Source: Prunus persica
Lineage: Eukaryota > Streptophyta > Magnoliopsida > Rosales > Rosaceae
NCBI RefSeq assembly: GCF_000346465.2
Contig: NC_034011.1
Span: 13,057,778 to 13,121,777, forward strand
Direction of reading: 5' to 3'
DNA: 64,000 nt
The position numbers and the translations under genes are program-made. Shown piece after piece: positions 10,616-23,985 of this stretch. The first letter of the stretch is position 1; every line of letters starts with the position of its first letter. The notes under the pieces were generated by a model. It did no database searches and was not told the origin of the DNA. It saw nothing but the letters and a program-made list of their open reading frames with translations.

Positions 10616-12328
10616 AGAGGAGTTTTACAAACACTTTAACCTTCTTTTATTATTTATATTTTTAATAATGTACATATTTTTGTTAGAATTAGAAAAATTT
10701 TGGTATAAATTTTGGGTATCTTGTAAATGTTTTTTTTTTTTTTTTTTTTTTGCTGTGAATTTAAAAGTGGTTTCCATTTTTTGAACACTATAGTAATTAC
10801 GTAAACCAACGTCTGATGGTAGTTCTAACAACACAATTATTTCAAACATCGTCGTCTTACCAAGGTTGATAACATACAAATGATGGTAAATACTTAAAAT
10901 GACATGTATCCTAATAAAACACGAACGGTACATGTAAAAACGACGTCAGCATTGTAATTATAAAGCAAAATTAATAATACAAACGACAACTTAAGTGTTT
11001 TTCAACGACACCCCTATTTCAAAAAACATCGTCTTATCTACGTTGATAACAAACAAACCACGGTAAATGTTTAAAATGACATGTAATAAGACGACGCTAT
11101 ATGGGAAAAACTACGTCAACATTTTAAAAAATTTCGATGTTGTAAAGCTTAACAACGTCTGTTTTGACGACTTGTTAAATGATCTACAATGGCAGTACTC
11201 ACCCACTTACTGACATGTTAACAGGATAAAACGATGAAACATTTATAAGAAATGACATTGTAACGTATCTAGACTAGATGACGTCTTAATAGAATATAAC
11301 GTCGGGAAGTGCAAAGAAAACGTAGTTGTACATGTGAGACAACGACATTATGTGCACCTACTGACGTGTTAAGCAATTACAACATCGTTATATACAAAAA
11401 TAACGTTTTTGTAACAACATACAACGTCAGTTTTGTCTTAATACCGACGTGATTTGTTGGTTTTTATAAGACATTTTTATTGAATTTAATTCAGAATGTT
11501 CATAATAAATTTAAAATAAATCTAAAAATTGCACCGACAACTCCTATGAAGTCATTGATATATTTTCTTCCCCCTAATGCTTTCAAAAATGTAGTTTGAG
11601 TTATAAAAATTAAAAATTATCACCAAAACAAAAAAAAAAACGTTTTGATAAATTGCAACATCACTTATAGTTTCATAGAATAATGACATGGCTTGTATCA
11701 TCCATTGGTGGCGATAAATTCAAATTTATTAAATACTGCTTTTAGCATTCTAATATAGAAGGAATTGTCGTAAGGAGTCTGTAACAGTTTGTGATTTATT
11801 TTTCTCATACTTTTGTATTTTTTTACAAATTTTTAAACAAAATAAATAATTTAGGGTTTAGGGTATATGACGCCGGTTTTCTATTTTATTTTCTGTCCAT
11901 TCCACCCTTGAGCACACGAGTTCAAATCCCAGCAAAACCGAACCCCAAATATATTATTTAGTGTCTAAGGCATCAGTATTTTTTTTGCGCCTTGAAAGGC
12001 CTTTACCACTACACATTTAATGTAATAGCTGTCCTGTTCTTTGATACTTTTAACGACGGTTTTTATTTTTTCCGTCGTTGTTTTGAGAAGCACGCTTTCT
12101 AAAAATTTGGCCGCGACCTAAAATTTTTAGATTTCGCTCTAAGTCTTTACTGTCTTTTGGTAGCCTAAGACAACGGTTTTCTGAACAACCGTCGTCTGTA
12201 TGTGTCAAATACGTCGGTTGTTGTATAAAAACCGTCGTCTTGATACAATATTACTTGCTATTAAAATAAATATAATATGCTATAGTGATGGTCATTGCTT
12301 GTCTTTTCACTTGGGTATAGTGTCAGAG
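10616..12328. other. Spacer between the two genes of element B
   Basis: There is no convincing gene. From 10800 to 11470 there are scattered diverged ACGACG/CGTCGT-type motifs. From 11480 to 12000 the sequence is AT-rich and matches element C 49990-50510, including a TTTAGGGTTTAGGG stretch near 11853 and GACGCCGGTTTTCT. From 12050 to 12240 clear ACGACGGTTTTT/AACCGTCGT pairs precede tnp2, as in element A. Confidence 0.65.
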
Positions 12329-14607
12329 ACGGATAAGTCATGGATGCACACGGATAAGAGATCGAAGGCATATGAGTTAGGGGTGGAAGCATTTCTGAAA
12401 TTTGCTGTAGAAAATCTTCTAACTACAACACATATCCAACGTCCATGTGTTAATGTGGGAATTTTCGATTGTTTGAGGTTGGAATTATAAGGGACCACTT
12501 ATACTTTAATGGAGTTTACCAAAGCTATAAGAATTGGACATTTCATGGAGAACCTTGGCAAGCAACTACTAATGCTAGTAAAAATGTGGAAGAAGATGAT
12601 GACCATAGTAGGTACAATTTTGTGTCTGAAGAAATAGAGATGGATGATAATGATTTAGGCGATTTTGGATCTTATCCTTATGAGTTTGCCAATGTGATTG
12701 GGGATGGAGATCAACCCTTGTACCCTAGTTGTAGAAAGTACACCAAGTTATCGACATTAGTGAAGTCATATAATTTGAAAGCAAAACATGGGATGAGTGA
12801 TGTCTGTTTTACAGAATTGTTGATACTTCAAGGAAATTTGCTTCCAAAAGGAAATACAATACCTTCCTCTATGTATGAGGCAAAAAAGACTTTGTGAGCA
12901 TTGGGACTGAGTTATGGGAAATCCACGCATGCCCCAATGATTTCATCTTGTATAGGAAGGAGTATGAACATTCAACTAATTGTCCTACTTGTGGAATCTC
13001 AAGGTGGAAGGAAGGCAAAGATTTAATCTTGAAATAGGGTGTACCAGAGAAGGTGGTGTGGTATTTTTCACTAATTCCAAGGTTTAAAAGGATGTTTCAA
13101 TCAAGTAAGAGAGCTAAGAGTTTGACTTGGCATACTGATAGAAAATCAATTGACGGTCAGATGTCTCATCCGGCGGATTCCCCGTCTTGAAAACTCGTTG
13201 ATAATAAATGGCCTGAGCATGGTAATGAGCCGAGAAACTTGTGATTGGCTCTCTCATCTGATGGATTTAATCCCCACAATTCTCTAAGTACCAGATACAG
13301 TTGCTGGCTAGTTATCTTAGTTACATATAATCTTCCACCATGGCTATGCATGAAACAAAAGTTCATGATGTTGCCCTTATTGATTTCCGGTCCTAAAAAA
13401 CCCAAAAATAATATAGACGTCTACTTAGAGCCTTTGATTGATGATTTAAAATCTTTGTTGGATGAGATTAGAGGAGTGTATGATGCACATATAGGAGAAT
13501 ACTTTACACTCAGAGCTACATTATTGTGGACAATTAATGATTTTCCTGTCTATGGAAACTTATCTGGTTGTATCGTTAAAGGATATAAAGCTTGTCCAAT
13601 ATGCGGTGATGATACATCTAGTCACAAGTTGAAAAAATGGCCACAAAATCTATTACATCGGCCATAGAAAATGGTTACCAACGTATCATCCATATCGGAG
13701 GCAGCATGCACCTTTTAATGGGAAACTTGAATATGACATGCCTCCAAAGTCATTAACCGGAGAAGAAGTGCTACAAATGGTTGAAGGTATAAACTATAAA
13801 TGGGGCTTGAAAAAAGGGGGAGTTGGAGGTGAAAATGATGGTAACAAAGTTTGTTGGAAGAAGAAGTCAATTTTTTTTGATCTCGTGTATTGGAAATACC
13901 TTCCTGTGAGGCATGCCCTCGATGTTATGTACATTGAGAAAAATGTTTACGATAGTATCATTGGTACATTGTTAGAGATCCCTGGAAAAAATAAAGATGG
14001 GATTGCTACTCATTTAGATTTATTGAACATGAGGGTCAAGACTGATTTGCAACCCGAGTATGGAGAAAGACGTACTCGCTTGCCTCCAAGGCCTTGGAAT
14101 TTGTCAAGAGCAGAGAAGAGAGCGGTTTGCAATTCTTTCTATGGTATGAAGGTCCCTGAAGCTTTTTCTTCAAATATAAAAAATCTTGTACCTTTACAAG
14201 ATTCAAGACTTCTTGGCCTTAAATCACATGATTGTCATACCTTGATGCAACAATTGCTCCCTGTGGCAATTCGTTCTATTTTGGAGAAGCTTGCAAGGTA
14301 TGGAATAACTCGATTGTGCTTCTTCTTCAATATTACATGTGCAAATACGGTAGATGTTTCCAAGCTAGATAAGTTGGAAGAAGATGTAGTAGTTACTTTA
14401 TGTTTGCTTGAGAAATACTTTCCCCCCTCATTCTTCGATGTCATGGTTCATCTAGCAGTACATCTTGTCAGAGAAGTTCTTCTATGTGGGCCAGTTTATT
14501 TTAGATGGATGTATCCGTTCGAAAGATATATGAAAGTGCTAAAGGGGTATGTTCAGAATCGTACTCACCCCGAAGGTTGCATTGCTGAGCGGTATATAGC
14601 TGAAGAA
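12329..14607 (+). pseudogene. tnp2 transposase pseudogene, element B, truncated at 3' end
   Basis: This copy is collinear with the element A tnp2. The start codon is ACG at 12329 where A and C have ATG. A frame change near 12450-12470 (reading ...RPCVNVG then FEVGIIRDHL), a TGA at 12895-12897 and further stops (for example TAG at about 13036) break the reading frame. From 13738 the frame is open for about 300 codons with the tnp2 and DUF4218 regions (LPVRHALDVMYIEKNV, SHDCHTLMQQLLPV, FRWMYPFERYMKVLKGY). Homology ends in ...AERYIAEE at about 14607, where an LTR begins, so the DUF4216 exon is lost. It keeps the roughly 60-base segment missing from A. Confidence 0.9.
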
Positions 14608-16762
14608 ACCAGAAATTTTGGGGTATTTTTCGGCGGATTCCAGCCGCCATAGCTCAGGTAATTCCACCCAAACTACTCTCCTACCTTCCCTTTGTGTTAT
14701 TCCTTGAAAACACCATGAATCCATTCCAATTTCTTTGATTTTGAAACTAAATTTTTTTAGGTTTTTCAAGAGACAGAAAGCTTCGTTCGAGGGCTGTAAA
14801 GTTTGAATTGATCGTAGAGCCAAGGTATAAAGTTACTCCCTTTGATGTGCTTAATCCGTAGGTGTGATTACTGGCCGGCGGTTTGGAGTTCTCCGATCGC
14901 CGAAAAATTGCTCAATGCACCCGCCGGCGGTGGCGGTGCGTGGCAGCGCGACACTGGGTGTCAATGCTAGGTTTTTGTCCTAGAATGTTCTCTACGTCGT
15001 CCTGAGCATGACGGTATGCTCGGATTTCAACTTGGTTATCGTTTGGTCGTTGATCGGATATCGTATATTAGGCATTATCCGGGTTTGATACATCCAGACC
15101 GTTGAATCAACTTCATTTTCAAATATGTTAATCTAGACACCTGTAGGATCATGTAGAAATTCACGGATCAAGAATCGGAGTCCCGGATACTCCGATTTAA
15201 TATTTCAAAGATGAAGTTAAACAATAACCATCCGATCGTATGATCGTGAGCAATCCGACCGTCCGATTCGGACCAGACTTGTAGGACATGGTTATTTAAA
15301 TGTGAGGAACTTATAGGAACTCTCGATTGGTAATTGGAGGTCGTGGACCCCACGAGGTCCCGGACTGGCCAATATGGAAGTTTATCGTTTAGTGAGTCTC
15401 AAGTCTTTTAAGACAGCTCTAACCATCCGAAATGCTGAAGTGGGCATAAGAATGACTTTAAAGTTAGCGCAGCACTTCTAGGAGCCGGGGATCAGGGTTT
15501 TTATTAAATACTTATACCGAGCAGTTTTATTAATTAAATATTCATGGTGGTTTAATCAGGCACCCGGGGCTTGGCAAATCCGCAGGAGGGACCTTCAGGA
15601 GGTCCAGCTAACTCGGACCAGGAGTGAGTGGACTCTTTGTTTTCATAAATGAATTTATGCTATTCAGTTACAGTATTTGATCTTGAATAAGTTTTATTCA
15701 AAGATTAGTGTTTTATTAGTTGATACATGCTTTTAAATGTTTCGAATTCACATGCTACCGAGTGAGATATCTGTTATGGATATAAGAAAAGAAAATTTTA
15801 GCTAAATAACAGATAAATGGCAGCAGATTTCTAGATTTAACAAAAATTCAGTTATTCATCAGATCTTTCAGAAATTTTATATTTTCTTAAGCCACCTTAG
15901 GTACCCAGTTATAGAAATAGGTTGCCTTCGGTATATGTTGCCTTCGGATATGACAATGTCCACAGACATCCAGGTTGCCTTCAATTTTGTCAGTGCGCTT
16001 GACATTTGCCTCACGAGTTTTGGGGATGCTCGGACCGTGGAAGCCAGGAATGCGGATCAGGCTGACTACGGTCCCTTGAATCCTGCCAGTTTGCGGCTCG
16101 GGTTGACTTTGTGTCACCGAGACCTGCCAGGGGAATTGACGGATTATCAGGAATTGGTGGATTATCGAAAATTGACGGATATCAGGAATTGACGGAATTA
16201 AAAAGGTACACCTAGGTGGTAGTTTTAAATTGATTTCAATGCTTTTAAGAGAGTTTTATTGGCCATGAGTATGATTGGCATATACGTATATAAATATGTG
16301 AATGCATTGATTTTAGTGCGAATATAATGAAGAGGAAAATTCAGTTTTGCATAACTGTTTTTACAGTGGGGTTAGTATGTTCATATGCTATTTTCTAGAA
16401 CTTTATTTTTGTCCACTCATATTTTTGAATGTTTTGCGCCCCAGGCAATAGATGTGCACCAGAGCGCCACCACCGGGCAGATTCCACACTCCGCTCCACT
16501 CTTCCTCTTATATAGAATTTTCTTTTGAAATCAAATTGTTATATATGTTGTATATTCCTGAATTAGTTGCTCTGACAGGTGGAGATTCTGGGAAATGATC
16601 AAATTGCAGGGGAGACTTTGCCGAATTTTCGGTAGAAGTTGAACTTGTAATAAACTTGAATTTCAACTAGAAGGACAATTTTGTGCCCGACACCCGCCAA
16701 GTGTCGAACACGAACAGTGTTCAGCTCGGATTCCAAAGTGGAATTTGGGTCGGGTCCTGTCA
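14608..16762 (+). mobile_element. Gypsy-type LTR (solo or truncated)
   Basis: This 2.1-kb non-coding block starts abruptly where element B tnp2 homology ends and finishes with ...GGGTCGGGTCCTGTCA at 16762, an LTR-like end. It shares landmarks with the 5' flank of the gypsy element further right, such as TTTTGTCCACTC at about 16410 (about 59678 there) and a central GTGGACCCCACGAGGTCC-like phrase. I see no primer-binding site after it and no gag-pol, so a solo or end-truncated LTR of a chromovirus-like family is the best reading. The left boundary lacks a clean TG and a target duplication. Confidence 0.55.
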
Positions 16763-17560
16763 AAAGGTCTTCCACATTTGTATTTGGTGTTAAAGTTTGT
16801 CCCAAACATCAATTTTAATCCTTTTTCATTAATGCATCTCCAAAAGAGAAGCATTTTTCTAAATAAAATTCACAATTTTGTGAATAATATGACTCTAATT
16901 CCATTTTTTTTTTCTTGTATTTACAACTAGCATGATTTATATGATTTAATGCATACTTTTATTTCTAGGAAAACTATAGAAACTATTAGTACCAAAAAAA
17001 AAAAACATTATCATTAGATTTTAAGCTAATAACTTTAGCTGTCCCACCTATTGAAAAATTCCTAATTCCGCCTTTATGTGTATTTAGTAACAATAATCTG
17101 AATGCCTCTAAATTCTAAGTACATACGTAACTGTACTTTTTCATGCACACATTAAGCGTGATTATGGAATGAGAGTGATGGGTTTCTTAATCGAGGATTT
17201 GATTTGGTAGATGATGTATGAAGATTTTATGGATTCAGATCCTGCCAATAACTATAAGATTAATTTTATCAATCTAATATTATTGCTTGCCAATAACAGT
17301 AATATTATTATGGGAGTCGCTGTTGTACCACTAATAATGTCGATACCTAATAATTGATATGGAATATCAAAATTAAAAGACTCCAATATTACTTGCAGGG
17401 GGGCAGGGGCAGAGTCAAAAGATGTTTCGTCGAGAGAAGAAAGTCATCCAAACATAGTATAAAGCGTAGGAATTTTAAAATTCAGACACAATCGTGTAAT
17501 AGTTTTTTTGGTAAAAAGTGGTTCTTAAAATATAAATTCAGAATTAAATACGTTATCATA
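16763..17560. other. AT-rich spacer with no recognised feature
   Basis: No reading frame resembles a known family. The sequence is AT-rich with short A and T tracts. It does not continue element B. Confidence 0.5.
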
Positions 17561-17699
17561 TCACTGTGGAGTTTGGCTGTGGTGCGCCGGCTGTACCTGT
17601 ACAGCCCATCACATGCTAGTCACGTGGGCTTTTTTTAAAAACAAGTGAAACTGGTTCTTTTGGTTAACCAGTGAAAATAAGGAAAAAAAAGCTCCCGCG

Positions 17700-17950
17700 C
17701 GTTCAAAACCTAGGCTGCACACAGATCGATTTCGTCTATCTCCTCCTCCATAGCTTTGCACAGCCACAGCTCTATTTCGGTGAAGTCACAGCTGCACAGC
17801 TTCGTACAGCCTGAAGAAGCTCCCCCCACTTCGTCTTCTCCATCTGAGGAGCATATTTCAACCAAAACCCAGAAACCCACTTCGTCTTCTCCAGCTGCTT
17901 CCTCCATCTCGGTAAGTTCGTGTGTTGATTTTCGTTATGGGTAATTGATG
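17700..17950 (+). other. Exon-like segment of unknown origin
   Basis: The stretch is GC-richer than its surroundings and open for about 60 codons (Ser/Pro-rich, 17756-17944). It ends in a good splice donor (CTCGGTAAGTTC at about 17908) followed by a T-rich, intron-like stretch. It looks like the 5' exon or leader of a captured gene. I do not recognise the product, and a link to the RPT2 fragment 1 kb downstream is only a possibility. Confidence 0.3.
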
Positions 17951-18965
17951 GTTCTATTTAATTTATTCTTCTAGTGATTTTGAATTGTTGTTTCAGTTTT
18001 TTCATTGAACAATTCCAGAAATTAATTATTCAAATTTTGTATTTCTTTTCCCACTGTGCATTTCTGCTGGGTTGTTATAGTGCCTCTTGATCTGATTGTA
18101 TATATGAATACCCATGAGGCCTCTGATTGTGTATGATTTGATTGTGGTGGGTTTGTGATTCTGAAAGTGGCGTGAGGTGAAGTGGGTATCTGACATTGAT
18201 GGCTGTAATGTTCATGCAATTGCATATTTCTGTATGCAATTACTAATAGCCTGTATGCAAATCCAAGTCATTGAATGCAATTACAGTATATAGTTTTTTT
18301 TTTCCAAAGTATGCACGTATCTCAACTTTTGCTTGTATTTATTTGTTCTTTTGGTATCCTTGTTCTGTCTTGTTCACTAGAATATCCTCCCCACTTGCAC
18401 ATGTTACAAAAAAATCAGGGTGCAGTCACCTGCTTCACTGTTTCAATTAAGTTGCAAGATTTCAGACTTGTCTCCCATGTTGTTTTCCAATTTGTATCAT
18501 ATTCTGTATGCAACATGCCGTAGGGATGCAGTTGTCATTAGTTGGGTGTCAAATATCATCAAACTGATATTTTCCTTCCAACAGGTCGCTGCATCTATTC
18601 TCATTTTGTGATATTATAGTTTGCTCTCTATTTCTGTCACCATTTTTGTGTATTTTGCAATGCTGACACCAGTAGCAATTGCTTTTGCTAGTTTTCCTGT
18701 TTGTTTGTATGTTTGTGGGTGCACCTCTCTCTCATGCACCCACCGATATCATACTCACAATAGACATTTGGGTCAGAGCAGGCACCAACAAAATTTGTTG
18801 CAAAGACCTGTCTAGTTTCAAAATTTTATTGTCACAGTTAACGAAAATTATGCGTGCCCCACAGAGTTCCTTTCAATGATGTTTGCTTATGGCATATTTG
18901 TTGTATCTGCACTCTTCTTGTCAAATTATCTTCTCAGCGTGTAAGCATATTTTCACTTTTTTCAG

Positions 18966-19908
<943 letters not shown>

Positions 19909-20442
19909 GAAACTATATATGAAATAGTAGAAAATAAAAAGGTAAAAAATATATAAATTCTATATTATATATATTGCTATATGAATTATATAAATTAGAC
20001 ATATTATCTATAGAATAATATATATGTAATAGTAAATTATTATTATTATTAGTTCCATATACTGTAACTGCATGCACATAAGGTTGATGGTTAAGGTTGT
20101 GCAATTGCATGTACGTATTCCTGTTTGCATACAGGGACGTTGTGTTTGCAGTATGTCATGGACAATTGCATTATGTGACGGCCAATTGGACGTTATCTAC
20201 TTCACGTAATACATTGCACACCAGAGTTTTTTTGTTGCCGCAATGGGAACATGATAGCAGGGTATTGAAGCCCCGACTTCATTTACCAAACAAGAGTTCC
20301 TACTAGATTGATAATAAAGGTCTCGTAACCATATTTTGGGGTTATTTTTTTGTACATTTTATACCCTCAAACTATTCTACCATACCGATTCTAACATTTA
20401 ACATCCGATATTATGGCTGAAATTATAACATCTGAAATGACA
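19909..20442. other. AT-rich spacer after the RPT2 fragment
   Basis: There is no gene. An AT-rich tract (ATATAT-like, 19940-20050) is followed by sequence containing GTGCAATTGCATGTA and ACAATTGCAT, two of the palindromic TGCAATTGCA-type motifs that recur through this composite element. Confidence 0.5.
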
Positions 20443-20491
20443 TCAGAAATGATGACAACCAACACCAAATAAATCATACAATACCGGTGTT

Positions 20492-20809
20492 TCACGGAGC
20501 TCGCTTCTCCAAAATAGCAATTGCTTCGTATACCTGGATTTTGTCCCACTTAGTTGAACCACCATCAAGCTGAGCGTATTTCCTAAACATCTCAAAGCCG
20601 ATCTCAATCCCGCCATTGTAAATGTGGTACTTGGTCGTTGAATCTCCTTCATCAAAGATGTTACTAGCCTCGGTGGGAGGCTTCGTGACATCATGGGCTC
20701 GTTTGACTTGTTGGCGGACATAATTCGAAGAATTAACACCATCATCACCCAACCTCTTGTTCTTAGGTGTGGTGGAGCCTCTTGAGCTACCAACCATTGA
20801 ATGTGACAT
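20492..20809 (-). CDS. Hypothetical 105-residue ORF in the composite element
   Basis: An open frame begins MSHSMVGSSRGSTTPKNKR and ends KWDKIQVYEAIAILEKRAP. The product is hydrophilic and basic near the start, with no signal peptide, membrane segment or family motif that I recognise. It lies just downstream of a T-rich, pyrimidine-rich stretch on its own strand. It may be an exon of a captured gene or a remnant of an element gene; whether it is expressed is unknown. Confidence 0.3.
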   Translation of the reverse strand: MSHSMVGSSRGSTTPKNKRLGDDGVNSSNYVRQQVKRAHDVTKPPTEASNIFDEGDSTTKYHIYNGGIEIGFEMFRKYAQLDGGSTKWDKIQVYEAIAILEKRAP

Positions 20810-20984
20810 TGTTTGGGTTTTCTGTTTTTGTCTCTCAGATTGTGTTTGAATAATGGATTAAGTACAAAAGAGGTGGAAGTCTTTGAGTTGAAATGTAGAG
20901 GAAGTAACTCCTTAAATAATCCTTCATTTTACCTTGGTTCTTTGTAAATTATGAAAGTTATATTCAGTCATTTATGCCCAACAA

Positions 20985-22440
20985 ACCTACCTAAAGAACG
21001 CTAAGCGACTCGTTCGTCAAGTAAATAATGTTGTTCGTTGACCAAATTACCCAACGAACTCCTTGATTTACTCAACAAACAAGGTATTTTACTTCGAAGA
21101 CGCAAGGGGAGCGCTTGTTGAGTAAAGTTCGTCGTTCCCCGGAAAATTTGACGGACTAAAATACTTTATCAAACAAACACGCTATTTTTTCACGCAAATG
21201 CAGGGGGTGCGTTCGTTGAATACAGTTGGCGTTTCCAAGGAAATTGGACCCAACTAACTTACTTTTTCAAACAAATAAGCTATTTGTTCATGCGAACGCA
21301 GGGGTTGCGTTCGTTGAGTAAAGTTGCCCGTTCCTCGTTTCTCGTTCCCAGGAAAAATGGGCCCAACTAACTTACTTTTTTTAATTAAACGGATTATTTG
21401 TTCACGCAAATGCAAAAGTTGTGTTTGTTGAGTAAAGTTACCCATTCCCCGGAAAAATAGACCCAACTAACTAACTTTTTCCAACAAACGAGCTATTTGT
21501 TCACGCGAACGCAGGGGTTACGTTCGTTGAGTAAAGTTGCCCGTTCATGGAGAAAATGGGTCAACTAACTTACTTTTTCAAACAAACGAGCTATTTGTTC
21601 ACGCAAACGCAGGTGTTGCATCTGTTGAGTAAAGTTGCCCGTTCCCCGGAAAAATGAGCCCAACTAACTTACTTTTTCAAACAAATGGCAATTTGTTCAC
21701 ACAAACGCAGGGGCTGCGTTCATTGAGTAAAGTTGCCCGTTTCCCCCAAAAGTATACCCAATTAACTTACTTTTTCAACCAAACGGGCTATTTGTTTATA
21801 CGAATGCAATGGGTTGCGTTCGTTGAGTAAAATCTCCCGTTCCCCAGAAAAATGGGCCCAACTAATTTCCTTTTTCAAACAAATGGGCTATTTGTTCACA
21901 CGAAGGCAGATGTTGCGTTCGTTGAGTAAAGTTGCTCGTTCCTCGGAAAAATTGGCCCAACTAACTTACTTTTTCAAACAAACGAGTTATTTGTTCATGC
22001 GAACACAATGGTTTGCGTTCATTGAGTAAAGCTGCCCGTTCCCCATAAAAATGGGCCCAAATAACTTACTTTTTCAAACAAACAGGTTATTTGTTCGCGT
22101 GAACGCAGAGGTTGCTTTCGTTGAGAAAAGTTGCTCGTTCCTCGGTAAAATTGGCCCAAATAACTTACTTTTTCAAATAAACATGCTATTTGTTCACGCG
22201 AACGTAGGGGTTGCGTTCGTTGAGTAAAGTTGCCCGTTCCCTGGAAAAATGGACCTCACTAACTTACTTTTTCAAACAAATGAGATATTTATTCACGCGA
22301 ACGCAATGGGCACTTTCGTTGAGTAAAGTTACCGTTCCCTTGGAAAATGGACCCCACTAACTTAGTTTTTCAAACAAATGAGCTATTTTTCAGGCGAACG
22401 CAGGGAGTGCATTTGTTAAGTAAATAAAAGTTCACGAGAA
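20985..22440. repeat. Minisatellite, units of about 100 bp, about 13 copies
   Basis: The phrase AACTTACTTTTTCAAACAAA recurs about every 95 to 110 bases (for example near 21257, 21566, 21665, 21865, 21962, 22060, 22160 and 22260). Each is followed by GCTATTTGTTCACGCGAACG and GCGTTCGTTGAGTAAAGTTG. Copies are diverged by several substitutions each. Reading frames across it are by-products of the repeat. It lies inside the composite element and has no coding role that I can see. Confidence 0.95.
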
Positions 22441-22728
22441 AGAAGAAGACATGAATGGGTGTTTTGTTTTGAGTTGAAGAAATTACTATTATTATTTTTT
22501 AAGGAAAAAATGTATGGGTGCGATATATACTATTGTTGGTTTAATTGGATCTATCCTCTTATATTTTTCACGTGCTTCTTTTTTAAAACTATTTAAAATT
22601 TTGTTCTTATAATAAAAAGGGAATAAAATTACAAATATATGCACATGACTATGACTCGAACCTAGGCCTTGTACCAAGGGATATGCACTAGAAACCAAAT
22701 CCACTAAATACACTTCTATATTAATGTG

Positions 22729-23550
22729 TGTCTATTATTCAATATTAGTTTACACAATTCGGGATCTACCCTCAAGTCAAATATGCTACATGACAATGTG
22801 TATTACAACGTAATTTCGATAATTGGTCGCTTTGTAATATAATATGTTCGGCTTATTGCCCCTTATCGTTTCTCATGCTCTGTATTTCGGTTAATTTCGA
22901 CCTTCGATTTATAGTTTAAAAAACAGGTGTAATTATGCCTGTACAAAAGAATAAGATTCATTTTTCTGAACAATTAGGGGTTTGCGCACAGAAGGACTTG
23001 CATTGCATCATCGTCATGCAATTGCATGTGTTCAATGCAAATACCGACCCCCTGTGTGCAAACTGAACAAAGCTTAACAACGTTATGCTGATTAATGTAT
23101 AGCGCAAAGACAAACAAAACCAAGCAAACACTTAGTTGACCCTATGTCTATTATTCAATATTAGGGTTAATGACATTGTGTTTTACACAATTCGGGATCT
23201 ACCCTCAAGTCAAATGTGCTACATGACAATGTGTATTACAACGTAATTTCGATAATTGGTCGCTTTGTAATATAATATGTTCGGCTTATTGCCCCTTATC
23301 GTTTCTCATGCTCTGTATTTCGGTTAATTTTGACCTTCGATTTATAGTTTAAAAAACAGGTGTAATTATGCCTGTACAAAAGAATAAGATTCATTTTTCT
23401 GAACAATTAGGGGTTTGCGCACAGAAGGACTTGCATTGCATCATCGTCATGCAATTGCATGTGTTCAATGCAAATACTGATCCCCTGTGTGCAAACTGAA
23501 CAAAGCTTAACAACGCTACGCTGATTAATGTATAGCGCAAAGACAAACAA
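22729..23550. repeat. Direct duplication with 433-bp offset
   Basis: The block starting TCTATTATTCAATATTAG at about 22729 is repeated from about 23149, nearly base for base, through GGGATCTACCCTCAAGTCAA (22761 and 23194) to GCGCAAAGACAAACAAAAC (about 23102 and 23535). The second copy has about 16 extra bases near its start. Both copies contain CATGCAATTGCATG. High identity suggests a recent event. Confidence 0.92.
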
Positions 23551-23985
23551 AACTATGCTTATTAAAATATCTACCATCCTATTTGATCGATCATTAAACT
23601 TCTCATTTCTCAAACCTTCTTTAGAACAACACCACCGTCTCCTACATACTTTCCCTTCCGAATTTCGAACCAATTTGTTTTTTCTCCCGCTAAATCCAAT
23701 GCCCTTCGCATAACTCATATAATATTCTTCCGCTAATTTTATCGTTTTAAACTCTTTCCCCATAACATCTTCTTTCCTCGGTGCAATAATGTCAACACCA
23801 TTATCATCACTACTTTCACTAACCATATGTTCGACCGACATATGCCCACTCTCTGTTGCCGGTGCCCTGTGACTTGACCTTTCACAACCATCCAAATACC
23901 CTGAATCACTATAACCACCCTTTGATGTCTCTCCACCCCTGTCCATCTTACCAGACCTCTCCATGCCTGAGAAACATAATTTCAA
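23407..23985 (-). pseudogene. FAR1 DNA-binding domain fragment (FAR1/FRS or MULE-related)
   Basis: The N-terminal part (start ATG at 23964, or 23985) is Ser/Gly/Asp-rich and leads into a FAR1-type zinc-binding domain: GKEFKTIKLAEEYYMSYAK, then GFSGRKNKLVRNSEG and CRRRWCCSKEG, covering about 23600-23770. After RNEKF the frame runs into unrelated sequence shared with the 433-bp duplication. The MULE-type transposase core and SWIM domain expected downstream in FRS proteins are missing. It could be a captured FRS exon or a remnant of the composite element's own gene. The fragment is short and unlikely to function. Confidence 0.7.

Larger units (their letters stand above)
5501..14607 (+). mobile_element. 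CACTA element B, older copy hosting A, both ends missing
   Basis: This element is collinear with element C: hairpin-region remnant (5501 matches about 44270), upstream region with scattered ACGACGG motifs, PTTA/Ulp1-like gene (6875-10615), spacer with more motifs, then tnp2 (12329-14607). Its left end is displaced upstream of the window by the insertion of A. Its right end, with the last part of tnp2 and the right terminal repeats, is absent because homology stops at about 14607 where a gypsy-type LTR begins. Both genes are broken, and a Cassandra element interrupts one exon. Confidence 0.8.

Noticed and set aside
11925..11950. tRNA-derived SINE or tRNA gene (GAGTTCAAATCCCAG here, TTGTTCGAATCCTAGG at 50481)
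   Set aside because: Only a B-box-like phrase is present; no A box at the right distance, no cloverleaf and no tail. The matching places in B and C are simply homologous element sequence.
20985..22029. Open frames of about 70 codons in the minisatellite
   Set aside because: They arise from a repeat unit with a fortuitously open frame; neighbouring units break the same frame.
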